This document shows positions 9,154-16,027 of a stretch of 64,000 bases of DNA, one piece after another. A program made the position numbers and the translations under genes. The notes below the pieces were generated by a model. It made no database searches, had not been told where the DNA came from, and worked only from the letters and a program-made list of their open reading frames with translations. Source of the DNA: Angelakisella massiliensis (lineage in GTDB: Bacteria > Bacillota > Clostridia > Oscillospirales > Ruminococcaceae); NCBI RefSeq assembly GCF_900104675.1, contig NZ_LT629945.1:475272-539271 (forward strand), written 5' to 3'. Numbering within the stretch: position 1 is the stretch's first letter; each line of letters starts with the position of its first letter.

Positions 9154-9192
9154 GTCTGCGTAGCTCAGTTGGATAGAGCGACCGCCTCCTAA
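9154..9192 (+). pseudogene. 5' half of another tRNA-Arg(CCU)
   Basis: A canonical 5' half starting GTCTGCGTAGCTCAG and ending in CCGC plus CTCCTAA. What follows (AGAACTAACTACGG...) does not pair with it. The matching 3' half, expected to end in CGCAGAC, was not found in the window. Confidence 0.65.
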
Positions 9193-9259
9193 GAGAACTA
9201 ACTACGGTTCACTAAAGGAGGCGGCGTGGGATAACTTTGTTAAGTTCAAAATTTAATAT

Positions 9260-9336
9260 GTGCCAGTAGCTCAGTTGGATAGAGCACCGCCCTCCTAAGG
9301 CGGGTGTCGGGGGTTCAAGTCCCTTCTGGCACGCCA
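9260..9336 (+). tRNA. tRNA-Arg (anticodon CCU)
   Basis: Complete 77-nt cloverleaf: acceptor GTGCCAG with CTGGCAC, D-arm GCTC with GAGC, anticodon stem CCGCC with GGCGG around CTCCTAA, T-loop TTCAAGT and encoded CCA. It is the last unit of the array and borders the first integrase gene. Its 3' half may have been supplied by an integrated element. Confidence 0.9.
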
Positions 9337-9542
9337 GACAATCATTGTCGGATAAGGGTTTCCGGCGTTTTTGCTTGCTTACAAGTTGCGATTGTAGGCA
9401 AGCAATTTTTTTGCCTTTCATTTATGTTCCCCATCCTTTTTTCGGGCTAACACAGCTAAGGTTTTTGCTCATACAGGAAGGCTGTTTTTGAGGTGAAAAT
9501 CAACCCTGCTAAGGTTTTTGAAGCCTTCTGCGGAAATTTGCG

Positions 9543-10985
9543 CTAAGGTTTTATGGCCGCCAGCAATTTAGTTAACAGCTCTGGATTATCCTGAATGATA
9601 CGAAGTAGTTCTTCTGCGTCCTGCTGTGGTTTGGCATCTCCGCCCTTGTGATAATCCTCTTCCATCTTTTGCGCGATTTTTACTTGATCGTCGTCATAAG
9701 CTTTTGAATAGCGGATTACCATATCAGGTTCTGCCCACCCGCCTGCTCGCATCACCGCTTTCAGATTGCCGTTAGAAACTTGCATTTTCTTTGTGGCGCT
9801 GGCAGCACGGACACTATGGAAAACAACATCGTCCAATTTGTCTTCTGGGACGCTGGTAAACTTATAACCATTTTCACGCATTTCCACAATAATATCTTTA
9901 AACTTCCGGTTCAACTGCTCCTGCATGATAGGACGTCCATTGGGCTGGCAGATAATTAACTGATTGTCTTGATAATCGTCGCCGAAGATATTGGCAATCA
10001 TTTCTTCCTGCATTTTCTTCAGCTGATCAAGCTTTTCAATCATAAGGTTGTTCAATTTGCTAAACCTCTCCGTAGCTTCTGTCTTGGGAGCTTTCAGAAC
10101 GACCACCGTTTTGTTGTATGCGTTCATAATTGGAAAAGTATAGTAAATGATGAGTTTCGGCAAGTTGAGATTCTTTTTCGCCACCCTATCAAGTGCTTTG
10201 TAAATGTGCAAGGTTTTCTCAGTCCGGTTGTAATCCGGCCATTGAAGCCCACCTACTTCTCCACCACGAGTTGTGCAGTAATACTGAATGGCAAGAGCAA
10301 CATGTATCGTGTATCGCTCATAGTCACTTGGATCGTCAGTGTAATCCAGTATCCATTCAAATTCATCGGGTGAAAAGGCTGGACGCTCTTCCTCCTTATG
10401 TTCGGGAAGATCCGCGTCATTAAATGGGTTTTGCCGAATGTACTTCCACTTTCGAGCTTGATTAAAAGCAGTCCGGAGTACCTTATGGATGTCACGCACA
10501 ATAGCAGAGGTAACATGCCCGCCTTTATCACTACCCTTTTGTTTCCCTCTGTTTGCCACGAGAGGGCACTCTTTGATCAGAAAATCATAGTAAGTATCGA
10601 TCATTTGTGTAGTAATATCGACAATCTTGTGCTGACCAAAATGGGGGTAAACATAGTTAATCATTCTGGAGCGGGAGCTGGTATAGTACGAATCACCCCA
10701 ATGCTTTGTTCCATATTTCTCAATGAATTCTTCCATGTATTCTTCGAGAGTCGCATCTGTAGGGTTATCGCCAGCATTGTTGGAAACAGCTTTGACTACT
10801 TGCTTCTTCGCTTTTTCACGCGCCTTTTTTCTCTGTTCACGCCACTTCTTTTCTTCAGCATTTTTCTTGTCACGCAATTTCTCTGCCTGAGATGCCGTCA
10901 GTCCCGATTTCATAACAGGATGCCTGTCGTCACCTTCGTAGTATGTGACAGCGTATTTCCCATTTCGTTTGCTAATGCTTGCCAT
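9543..10985 (-). CDS. Tyrosine site-specific integrase 1
   Basis: A 480-residue phage/ICE-type tyrosine recombinase. The N-terminus has an arm-binding-like domain (MASISKRNGKYAVTYYEGD), then a Lys/Arg-rich coiled coil (residues about 40-70), a core-binding SAM-like domain and the catalytic domain. The catalytic set is visible as TTRGGEVGGL (Arg I), HSVRAAS (His-x-x-Arg), GGWAEPD (Trp in the usual second His position) and the nucleophile in RYSKAY. Its 3' end faces the intact tRNA-Arg 200 bp away, so it most likely integrates there. It is more distant from integrases 2 and 3 than those are from each other. Confidence 0.9.
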   Translation of the reverse strand: MASISKRNGKYAVTYYEGDDRHPVMKSGLTASQAEKLRDKKNAEEKKWREQRKKAREKAKKQVVKAVSNNAGDNPTDATLEEYMEEFIEKYGTKHWGDSYYTSSRSRMINYVYPHFGQHKIVDITTQMIDTYYDFLIKECPLVANRGKQKGSDKGGHVTSAIVRDIHKVLRTAFNQARKWKYIRQNPFNDADLPEHKEEERPAFSPDEFEWILDYTDDPSDYERYTIHVALAIQYYCTTRGGEVGGLQWPDYNRTEKTLHIYKALDRVAKKNLNLPKLIIYYTFPIMNAYNKTVVVLKAPKTEATERFSKLNNLMIEKLDQLKKMQEEMIANIFGDDYQDNQLIICQPNGRPIMQEQLNRKFKDIIVEMRENGYKFTSVPEDKLDDVVFHSVRAASATKKMQVSNGNLKAVMRAGGWAEPDMVIRYSKAYDDDQVKIAQKMEEDYHKGGDAKPQQDAEELLRIIQDNPELLTKLLAAIKP

Positions 10986-11050
10986 TACACTTCACCTCCC
11001 CAAAGAGAGATGGTGCAGTTCTTTTTATAGACTAAAGATTCCATATTCGA

Positions 11051-11272
11051 TTATTCCTCCATTTGAGACGATTGGTTATCCAACCATGCATCAAAAGAGG
11101 CCTTAGAAACCCGTATGCTTCTGCCAATGTGGACAATCTTAAAGCTACCGGAATTGCACAGTTCGTATGCTTTTTTCCTGCTGACACCAAGAATATCCAT
11201 TACTTCTGCAACAGTATAGGTCCTCTTTGCAACAGTTGGATTGGTGAAATTTTCTGTGCGTCCGATCGTCAT
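11051..11272 (-). CDS. Excisionase-family HTH protein (partner of integrase 1)
   Basis: A short MerR/Xis-type HTH_17 protein: RTYTVAEVMDILGVSRKKAYEL, then the wing IGRSIRVSKASFDAWLDN. Such proteins bind att-site arms and direct integrases toward excision. The ATG at 11272 follows GGGAGGTA; an in-frame ATG at 11326 would add 18 residues. It lies 65 bp upstream of and co-directional with integrase 1, so co-expression is likely. Confidence 0.82.
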   Translation of the reverse strand: MTIGRTENFTNPTVAKRTYTVAEVMDILGVSRKKAYELCNSGSFKIVHIGRSIRVSKASFDAWLDNQSSQMEE

Positions 11273-11713
11273 TACCTCCCTTCTTACAATCGGACGGATT
11301 GAGGAATCCATAGTCTGTAATAGCACCTTAATTATATAATAATAGGACCCTCAATTCAATCCGATTATTTATTTCTGGATGGTCAAAATCACTTTCCAAA
11401 GGCCATTTCCTGCGCCGGGGCTTTCCGCCGCGTATTGCCAGGGCCCGCTGTGCGGTATTTCAATCGTGGGCGGGCTCCATGTGGTCATCGCACACTGTCC
11501 GCGATCCCTGTATAACTCCAATGGAAAAGGTTATGGGGCTTGTCAAGGTACAAAAAGAGCGTGCAGACTGACTATGGAATCCCATGCCATGTCTGTACGC
11601 CCTATATATAGGAGATGGCGGCCAAATTTCTGCAAATCCTGTGCCTTTAGATAAATTTATTTGCATATTGCCATTTTCAGTAACAGAAATATACTATATA
11701 TAGACGATATTTC

Positions 11714-11742
11714 TTGACTAACGCAAGATGTTGTGCTACACT
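11714..11742 (+). promoter_or_regulatory. Strong sigma-A-like promoter
   Basis: TTGACT, 17-bp spacer, TACACT. The region 11273-11713 upstream of it shows no gene. The next gene starts at 12054, but a terminator at 11876 lies between. Confidence 0.65.
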
Positions 11743-11748
11743 GTTTCT

Positions 11749-11898
11749 GTAATTGATTTTTGTGCGCCCCCCTTGTGGGATACAGACTTAGTTTCTGTAC
11801 CGCGGATTGAAAAATCTGCATTGCACACGCAGTCAAGATTGTACTTGTGCCAGTAGTATTACTGCGCCCCTCTGGGCCAGTATATTACTGGCTTTTTT
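11749..11898 (+). ncRNA. Candidate small RNA or leader ending in a terminator
   Basis: The interval between the promoter at 11714 and the terminator at 11876-11898 is about 150 nt and holds no ORF with a ribosome site. It contains a hairpin CAGTA/TACTG just before the terminator whose sequence resembles the terminator stem, which could allow alternative pairing. Either a free small RNA or an attenuator ahead of the 12054-13282 genes is possible. No known family is recognised. Confidence 0.4.
11876..11898 (+). terminator. Intrinsic terminator
   Basis: A perfect 7-bp stem GCCAGTA/TACTGGC with a 3-nt loop, followed by six T. Confidence 0.75.
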
Positions 11899-12053
11899 AT
11901 TTTTCCGGGACTTTTGTTCCCATCAGCGAGGATGACTTTGGTTCATAGGCAGCTATGGACATCAGGCGTTACGCCCATTGTCACCCTCGCTTTTTTTCTG
12001 CCCAAATGCCGGAAACGGCTTTGAGGATATACCAAAATTACAGAAAGGCAGGT

Positions 12054-12215
12054 ATGAATATGAATGTAAAAAAGCGGAGTCAGGAGTCTCTGACGAGTAA
12101 GAGGAAACCGATGGAGAGCTGGCGGCAGTATCAGAAACTGAACCAGTCCGCACAGAAGCATTGCCCGGTGATTCGGGTGCCCGTCATTCCCCGCAGGACG
12201 CGGAGGGGGTGTTGA
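12054..12215 (+). CDS. Small basic protein upstream of YqaJ
   Basis: A 53-residue ORF (MNMNVKKRSQESLTSKRK...) rich in Lys and Arg, with a weak AGAAAGG site. It ends two bases before the YqaJ gene start, so the genes are coupled. No domain is recognised; a nucleic-acid-binding accessory role is only a guess. Confidence 0.5.
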   Translation: MNMNVKKRSQESLTSKRKPMESWRQYQKLNQSAQKHCPVIRVPVIPRRTRRGC

Positions 12216-12217
12216 GT

Positions 12218-13282
12218 ATGCCGGCAGGCAGTGTGGCTGTCAAAGAGCGGCATCAGCCCATGGTGCTGGTGGATACGGCAGGCTTGTCCGAAGAAGAATG
12301 GCTTGCCTACCGCCGGAAAGGTATTGGAGGCAGCGATGTTGCAGCTCTGCTGGGCATTTCACCGTGGCGGACGGCCCGGGATCTGTTTTATGACAAGCTG
12401 AACATTGCCGTGGTCGAGGACCATGAGGACAACTGGGTGGCCCTGGAGATGGGACACCTGTTGGAACCGCTGGTGGCGAAGATCTTCCAGCACCGGACCG
12501 GCTACAAGGTCTATCAGATCAAAAAGATGTTCCAGCACCCGAAGTATCCCTGGATGCTGGCGGATGTGGACTACTTTGTAGAACTGCCGGACGGCACCAC
12601 CGCTATTCTGGAGATCAAGACCACAAACTACAACGCCAAAGACAACTGGTGGCTGGATGGTGAGGAAACCATTCCGGCCTACTATGAGTCCCAGGGGCGG
12701 CATTACATGGCCGTCATGGATGTGGACCGCTGTTTCTTCTGCTGCCTGTATGGCAACAACGAGCAGGAAAGTATTATCCGTGATATGCAGAGGGATCTGG
12801 CCTATGAGGATGAGATGATTTTCCTGGAGCAGAATTTCTGGGAAAATCATGTGCTTACCAGAACGCCGCCGCCTTACACCGAAGATGGAGACCTCGTGAT
12901 CGAGAGCGTGCGCCGGTACACTGGCCCCGCTGACAAGGAGGCCCCCGCTGTGTCACTCGATTTATCTCTGACGGCCAAGCTGATGCGTTTTCTCCAGCTT
13001 CAGGAGCAGAAAAAAGGCGCAGAAGCCGGCAAAAAGGAAATCGAGGAAGATATGAAGCGGCTGAAGGCTGCCATCATTGCCAAAATGGGGAAAAGCTGCA
13101 AAGCCATTTGCCAGCAGGATGGGGTGAACTATACCGTCACTTACAATCCGATACGAACCCCTGGTATCGACAAGGATAATCTGAAACGGTTGAAGCTGGA
13201 CCACCCGGACATTTACGAACAATATGTGACTGTCTCAGTGTCACGCCGGTTCGTAGTCAAGTGTGACGGCGAGGCGGCATAA
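12218..13282 (+). CDS. YqaJ-family viral recombinase (lambda exonuclease-like)
   Basis: A 354-residue protein with the YqaJ/lambda-Exo PD-(D/E)xK nuclease fold in the N-terminal 220 residues: RRKGIGGSDVAALLGISPW, GHLLEPLVAKIF, MLADVDYF and the catalytic EIKTTNYN. The C-terminal part is a Lys/Glu coiled coil (about 250-300) and a SAFA-like tail. These exonucleases make 3' overhangs for single-strand annealing in phages and ICEs. The start at 12218 has GGAGGGGGTG upstream; an in-frame upstream ATG overlaps the small ORF. No annealing protein (RecT/Erf) is nearby, so the module looks reduced. Confidence 0.85.
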   Translation: MPAGSVAVKERHQPMVLVDTAGLSEEEWLAYRRKGIGGSDVAALLGISPWRTARDLFYDKLNIAVVEDHEDNWVALEMGHLLEPLVAKIFQHRTGYKVYQIKKMFQHPKYPWMLADVDYFVELPDGTTAILEIKTTNYNAKDNWWLDGEETIPAYYESQGRHYMAVMDVDRCFFCCLYGNNEQESIIRDMQRDLAYEDEMIFLEQNFWENHVLTRTPPPYTEDGDLVIESVRRYTGPADKEAPAVSLDLSLTAKLMRFLQLQEQKKGAEAGKKEIEEDMKRLKAAIIAKMGKSCKAICQQDGVNYTVTYNPIRTPGIDKDNLKRLKLDHPDIYEQYVTVSVSRRFVVKCDGEAA

Positions 13283-13316
13283 AAGGAGGGAAAAAGAAGT
13301 GATCCATATTTCGTCG

Positions 13317-13350
13317 CGCCAGTTTCCCATTATGGGATGCTGGCGTTTTT
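13317..13350 (+). terminator. Terminator after yqaJ
   Basis: Stem CGCCAG/CTGGCG with an internal CCC/GGG extension, followed by five T. Confidence 0.75.
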
Positions 13351-13452
13351 GTTTGTCGTTTTTTAGGGAATTGCCCCGGAACGTGTCACTGCCGTTCGCC
13401 ACCCACTCCATTTCGGTCACTCATCCACCCACAACCGAAATGGAGGTACATA

Positions 13453-13866
13453 ATGAAATATATCAACCTGAGGGAGCTGTATCCCGATGTTTATAAAACC
13501 GATACCCTTGTAGAAGTCACTGAGGAAGTGTTTGCCGTGATCCAGGCATCCGACCGGGCGGAGGATGCCTATAAGCGCCGGATGTATCGCTACAAAGCAC
13601 AATACTCCCTGGACTGCAACAACGGCATTGAAAAAGTGGTGATGGTTCAGCCGCCAACGCCAGAGGAAATCCTGGAGGATAAGCAGCTGCGGGAACAGCT
13701 CTACGCTGCTGTGATGGCTCTGCCAGATAAGCAAGCCAAGCGGATTTATGCCCACTTCTATCTGGGCATGACTCCAAAGGAGATTGCCCAGGCGGAAGGC
13801 GTGGACCCTGGCCGGGTGCGGGACAGCATCCGCAAAGGGCTGAGGAAGTTGGCTAAACAATTTTGA
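13453..13866 (+). CDS. Sigma-70-like mobile-element protein
   Basis: A 137-residue protein with a C-terminal sigma region-4-like helix-turn-helix (MTPKEIAQAEGVDPGRVRDSIRKGLRKLAK, about residues 98-132) and no region 2. It has a TGGAGG ribosome site. Such proteins are frequent in Clostridial integrative elements, where they are presumed transcription regulators. About 90 bp downstream begins a CTTGACAACTGAATAG motif; a similar arrangement follows the sigma-like gene at 60937-61419. Confidence 0.75.
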   Translation: MKYINLRELYPDVYKTDTLVEVTEEVFAVIQASDRAEDAYKRRMYRYKAQYSLDCNNGIEKVVMVQPPTPEEILEDKQLREQLYAAVMALPDKQAKRIYAHFYLGMTPKEIAQAEGVDPGRVRDSIRKGLRKLAKQF

Positions 13867-13950
13867 TAAGGCTTTATATGGTGCGTCCGTTTGAAGCCAT
13901 TTTTGTCACTACTAATAGAAGGACAAGTTCTCTTTCCCCCTTCTCTGTAA

Positions 13951-14260
13951 CTTGACAACTGAATAGACGGCATTACCGGTACATATCCCATATACGAGCG
14001 AATCAGGCGCGCCGCCGAAACGGACAGCTAAGGAGGTGAAACCAAGCTGCTCCCAGCGATCAACGTCAGCCTGTACCCCGAAGATGGCACTTCGGGCGCG
14101 AGGACTATATGGGTGCTTAAAGATACTTCCTCACGGCCTCCTAAAGACTTGGGGGGAACCCTGCGGCGCACGAGTAAAACGACGCTGCGGAGTTATGACA
14201 GCCGCGCCAGCGGCGACCGGTAATGTCCCCATCATTCGGGGTGCGTGGCAAATAGAATGA
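13951..14260 (+). other. Conserved-looking structured region after the sigma-like gene
   Basis: The stretch starts with CTTGACAACTGAATAGAC and contains several hairpins: CCGAAG/CTTCGG at about 14082-14099, GCGGCG/CGCTGC near 14162-14188, and CCCC/GGGG near 14227-14241. An ORF 14036-14260 begins behind AAGGAGG (GTG or ATG reading, Arg/Cys-rich, 74 codons). A second frame is also open across the hairpins, so coding status is unclear. I favour a structured RNA or leader over a protein but cannot decide from one sequence. Confidence 0.35.
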
Positions 14261-14276
14261 GTGAATGTAAAATCAG

Positions 14277-14340
14277 AAAGCAGCTGCATGGAGAATGTGG
14301 TGTATGAAAACATTTCATCCTTGCCGTGCAGCTGCTTTTT
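14277..14340 (+). terminator. Long terminator hairpin before mazF
   Basis: A 14-bp stem with one mismatch (AAGCAGCTGCATGG paired with CCGTGCAGCTGCTT) and a 32-nt loop, ending in T5. Confidence 0.65.
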
Positions 14341-14373
14341 ACATATTTCCTTTTTGAAAGGAGATTGGAAGCC

Positions 14374-14790
14374 ATGCGGAGATATTTGCGGGGAGAAATC
14401 TACTATGCAAATCTTGATCCCGTGTTCGGTTCGGAACAGTCTGGGTTTCGCCCAGTTCTGATTATCCAGAATGATATTGGCAACCGTTACAGTCCTACGG
14501 TAATCGTAGCACCCATTACAAGTAAGCCGGATGTGAAGGCCAAGCTGCCTACACATTGCCGCCTTGATTTGAAAAATTGCCTGAATGAACCATCGGTTGT
14601 TCTATTGGAACAGCTGAGAACATTGGACAAGCGACGCTTGAAAAAGTACATAGGAAAATTGAAGAAATCCTCAATGAACGAGGTTAATCGAGCTTTGGCA
14701 GTCAGTGTAGGACTGTCAAAGTTTTATTTGTGCCAAAAAGAATGTGCAGAGCATTTGAACCAAATTGCTGAGAATAATACCCGGCAATGA
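14374..14790 (+). CDS. MazF/PemK-family mRNA interferase
   Basis: A 138-residue toxin of the MazF/PemK fold: RGEIYYANLDPVFGSEQSGFRPVLIIQND at the N-terminus, VAPITSK in the core, and LEQLRTLDKRRL near residue 85. Family members cleave mRNA at short sequences, usually held in check by a co-encoded MazE-type antitoxin. No antitoxin gene is visible upstream; the preceding ORF is the structured region. The C-terminus extends about 20 residues beyond a minimal MazF. It might serve as an addiction or stress module for the island, with the antitoxin provided in trans or replaced by a neighbouring HTH protein. Confidence 0.85.
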   Translation: MRRYLRGEIYYANLDPVFGSEQSGFRPVLIIQNDIGNRYSPTVIVAPITSKPDVKAKLPTHCRLDLKNCLNEPSVVLLEQLRTLDKRRLKKYIGKLKKSSMNEVNRALAVSVGLSKFYLCQKECAEHLNQIAENNTRQ

Positions 14791-14808
14791 CCGGAAGGAG
14801 GTTATATT

Positions 14809-15039
14809 ATGTTTGAAGAAAGAATTGCTGAAATGAACCGTGAAACAGAAACCATGCAGGCCCATTATGCTCCTGAGAAAAGGACCTACACAGTTGATGA
14901 AATCCAGGATATTCTGGGAATCAGCCAGCCGACCGCCTATGCGCTGATTAAAAAGAATCTGTTTCACAGTATTCGCATTGGGCGGAATATCCGGGTATCG
15001 AAAGCCAGCTTCGACGCTTGGCTGGACAATCAGGGTTAA
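14809..15039 (+). CDS. Excisionase-family HTH protein
   Basis: A 76-residue HTH_17/Xis protein: KRTYTVDEIQDILGISQPTAYAL, then FHSIRIGRNIRVSKASFDAWLDN. GGAAGGAGG precedes the ATG. It follows mazF by 18 bp, in the same direction as integrase 2. Confidence 0.8.
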   Translation: MFEERIAEMNRETETMQAHYAPEKRTYTVDEIQDILGISQPTAYALIKKNLFHSIRIGRNIRVSKASFDAWLDNQG

Positions 15040-15147
15040 TTTGTCAAGGATGTCGCGGGACTGATCGACAACATGGATGATATGGTCTTTATCCCTTACA
15101 ATATAGGCATAACAGCTGTTTACCTATTTTGAAAGGAGATCGTATCA

Positions 15148-15381
15148 ATGAATCATGTGACGATTGCCCTGGAGCCGGGACAGGTGGATGTTGCCAGTCA
15201 GAAACGCACCTATACCGTCCTGGAGATTCAGGATATTTTGAGCATCAGCCGCCCTACGGCTTATGCGTTGATTCGGAAGAATTACTTCCGCAGCATCCGG
15301 GTGGGAGGCCAAATTCGGGTTTCCAAAAAGAGCTTCGATGAATGGCTGAACCGTGGAAACGGGGGTGATGCGCATGAATAA
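15148..15381 (+). CDS. Excisionase-family HTH protein
   Basis: A 77-residue paralogue of the preceding gene (RTYTVLEIQDILSISRPTAYAL, then FRSIRVGGQIRVSKKSFDEWL). GAAAGGAG precedes the ATG. It overlaps the next ORF by a few codons. Confidence 0.8.
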   Translation: MNHVTIALEPGQVDVASQKRTYTVLEIQDILSISRPTAYALIRKNYFRSIRVGGQIRVSKKSFDEWLNRGNGGDAHE

Positions 15382-16027
15382 CATTACCCCTTCCTCAAAG
15401 AAGAAAACAAGCATTTCCGTCCGGGAGATGCGCCAGATATTAGGCTTGAACAAAGTGGAATCCTATTGGCTGGTACATCAGAACCGGTTTCGCACGATAG
15501 TGGCTGCTGGCCGGATGCGGATAATGCTGGACAGCTTTGAAGAATGGTATGCCGGGCAGTTCCATTACAAGAAAGTCAATGGAGAAGCGCCCGGTTCCAA
15601 GTGGGAGAAAACCACAATGTCCATTCGGGAAGCTGCTGCCCTTTTAGGATTGCAGGAAGCAACCCTGTATGACCTGTTGAAAAAGAAGCCATTCCAAACA
15701 ATCCAGGTGGATAACCGGACACGGATTGACCGGATCAGCTTCTGGGCGTGGTATGAATCCCAGGATTTTTACCGCACCGTGGCAGATCAGCAAGCCGACC
15801 GACTAAAATTCGGAGAAACCCTTACCATGCCGGAAGTTGCCCGTCTGCTGGGGACCCACCGGAACAATGTTTACTATTTAGTCCAGAAAGGATGCTTTGA
15901 AACAATTCAAACTTCCCGTACCAAGCTGATATGCAAAGATAGTTTTGAGCGTTGGTACGAGGGCCAGAGCAAATATCGGATTGTTTCCGCCGCAAACGGA
16001 GGTGATGAGGATGGCATCCATTGTTAA
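15374..16027 (+). CDS. Triple HTH_17 (excisionase-like) DNA-binding protein
   Basis: A 217-residue protein made of three consecutive excisionase-type winged HTH units. Each has a helix-turn-helix and a wing ending in F-x-x-W: SVREMRQILGLNKVESYWLV to SFEEWY, SIREAAALLGLQEATLYDLL to SFWAWY, and TMPEVARLLGTHRNNVYYLV to SFERWY. GGGGGTG lies before the ATG at 15374. It overlaps the integrase start by 17 bp, so it is translationally coupled and probably acts with it at the att site. A fused tandem array of Xis domains is unusual. Confidence 0.8.
   Translation: MNNITPSSKKKTSISVREMRQILGLNKVESYWLVHQNRFRTIVAAGRMRIMLDSFEEWYAGQFHYKKVNGEAPGSKWEKTTMSIREAAALLGLQEATLYDLLKKKPFQTIQVDNRTRIDRISFWAWYESQDFYRTVADQQADRLKFGETLTMPEVARLLGTHRNNVYYLVQKGCFETIQTSRTKLICKDSFERWYEGQSKYRIVSAANGGDEDGIHC

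Larger units (their letters stand above)
8774..9298 (+). repeat. Tandem array of hybrid tRNA-Arg(CCU)-like units
   Basis: Six copies of CTCCTAA (positions 8805, 8898, 8991, 9084, 9186 and 9292) are each preceded by a 5' tRNA half with GGATA and GAG boxes of a D-arm. Spacings are 93, 93, 93, 102 and 106 bp. CTCCTAA is the anticodon loop of tRNA-Arg(CCU). The first two copies are followed by the same degenerate 3' half ending TTCGAATCCCGGAGCC. Later 3' parts differ from each other. None of the first five units has matching anticodon, T and acceptor stems; only the sixth (9260-9336) is a complete tRNA. The unit is thus a 3' half of one tRNA plus a spacer plus the 5' half of another. Repeated integration or excision at the anticodon loop is the simplest explanation. 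Confidence 0.75.

Noticed and set aside
8774..9298. Regular 93-bp spacing suggested a CRISPR array
   Set aside because: Repeats are tRNA halves with long variable parts; no 25-37-bp repeat with unique spacers and no cas genes.
13263..13496. 77-codon ORF overlapping the yqaJ end
   Set aside because: It crosses the terminator and the next gene's ribosome site; no sensible protein.
14138..14144. CTCCTAA inside the structured region as another att core
   Set aside because: Flanking sequence shows no tRNA stems; chance or purine-rich context.
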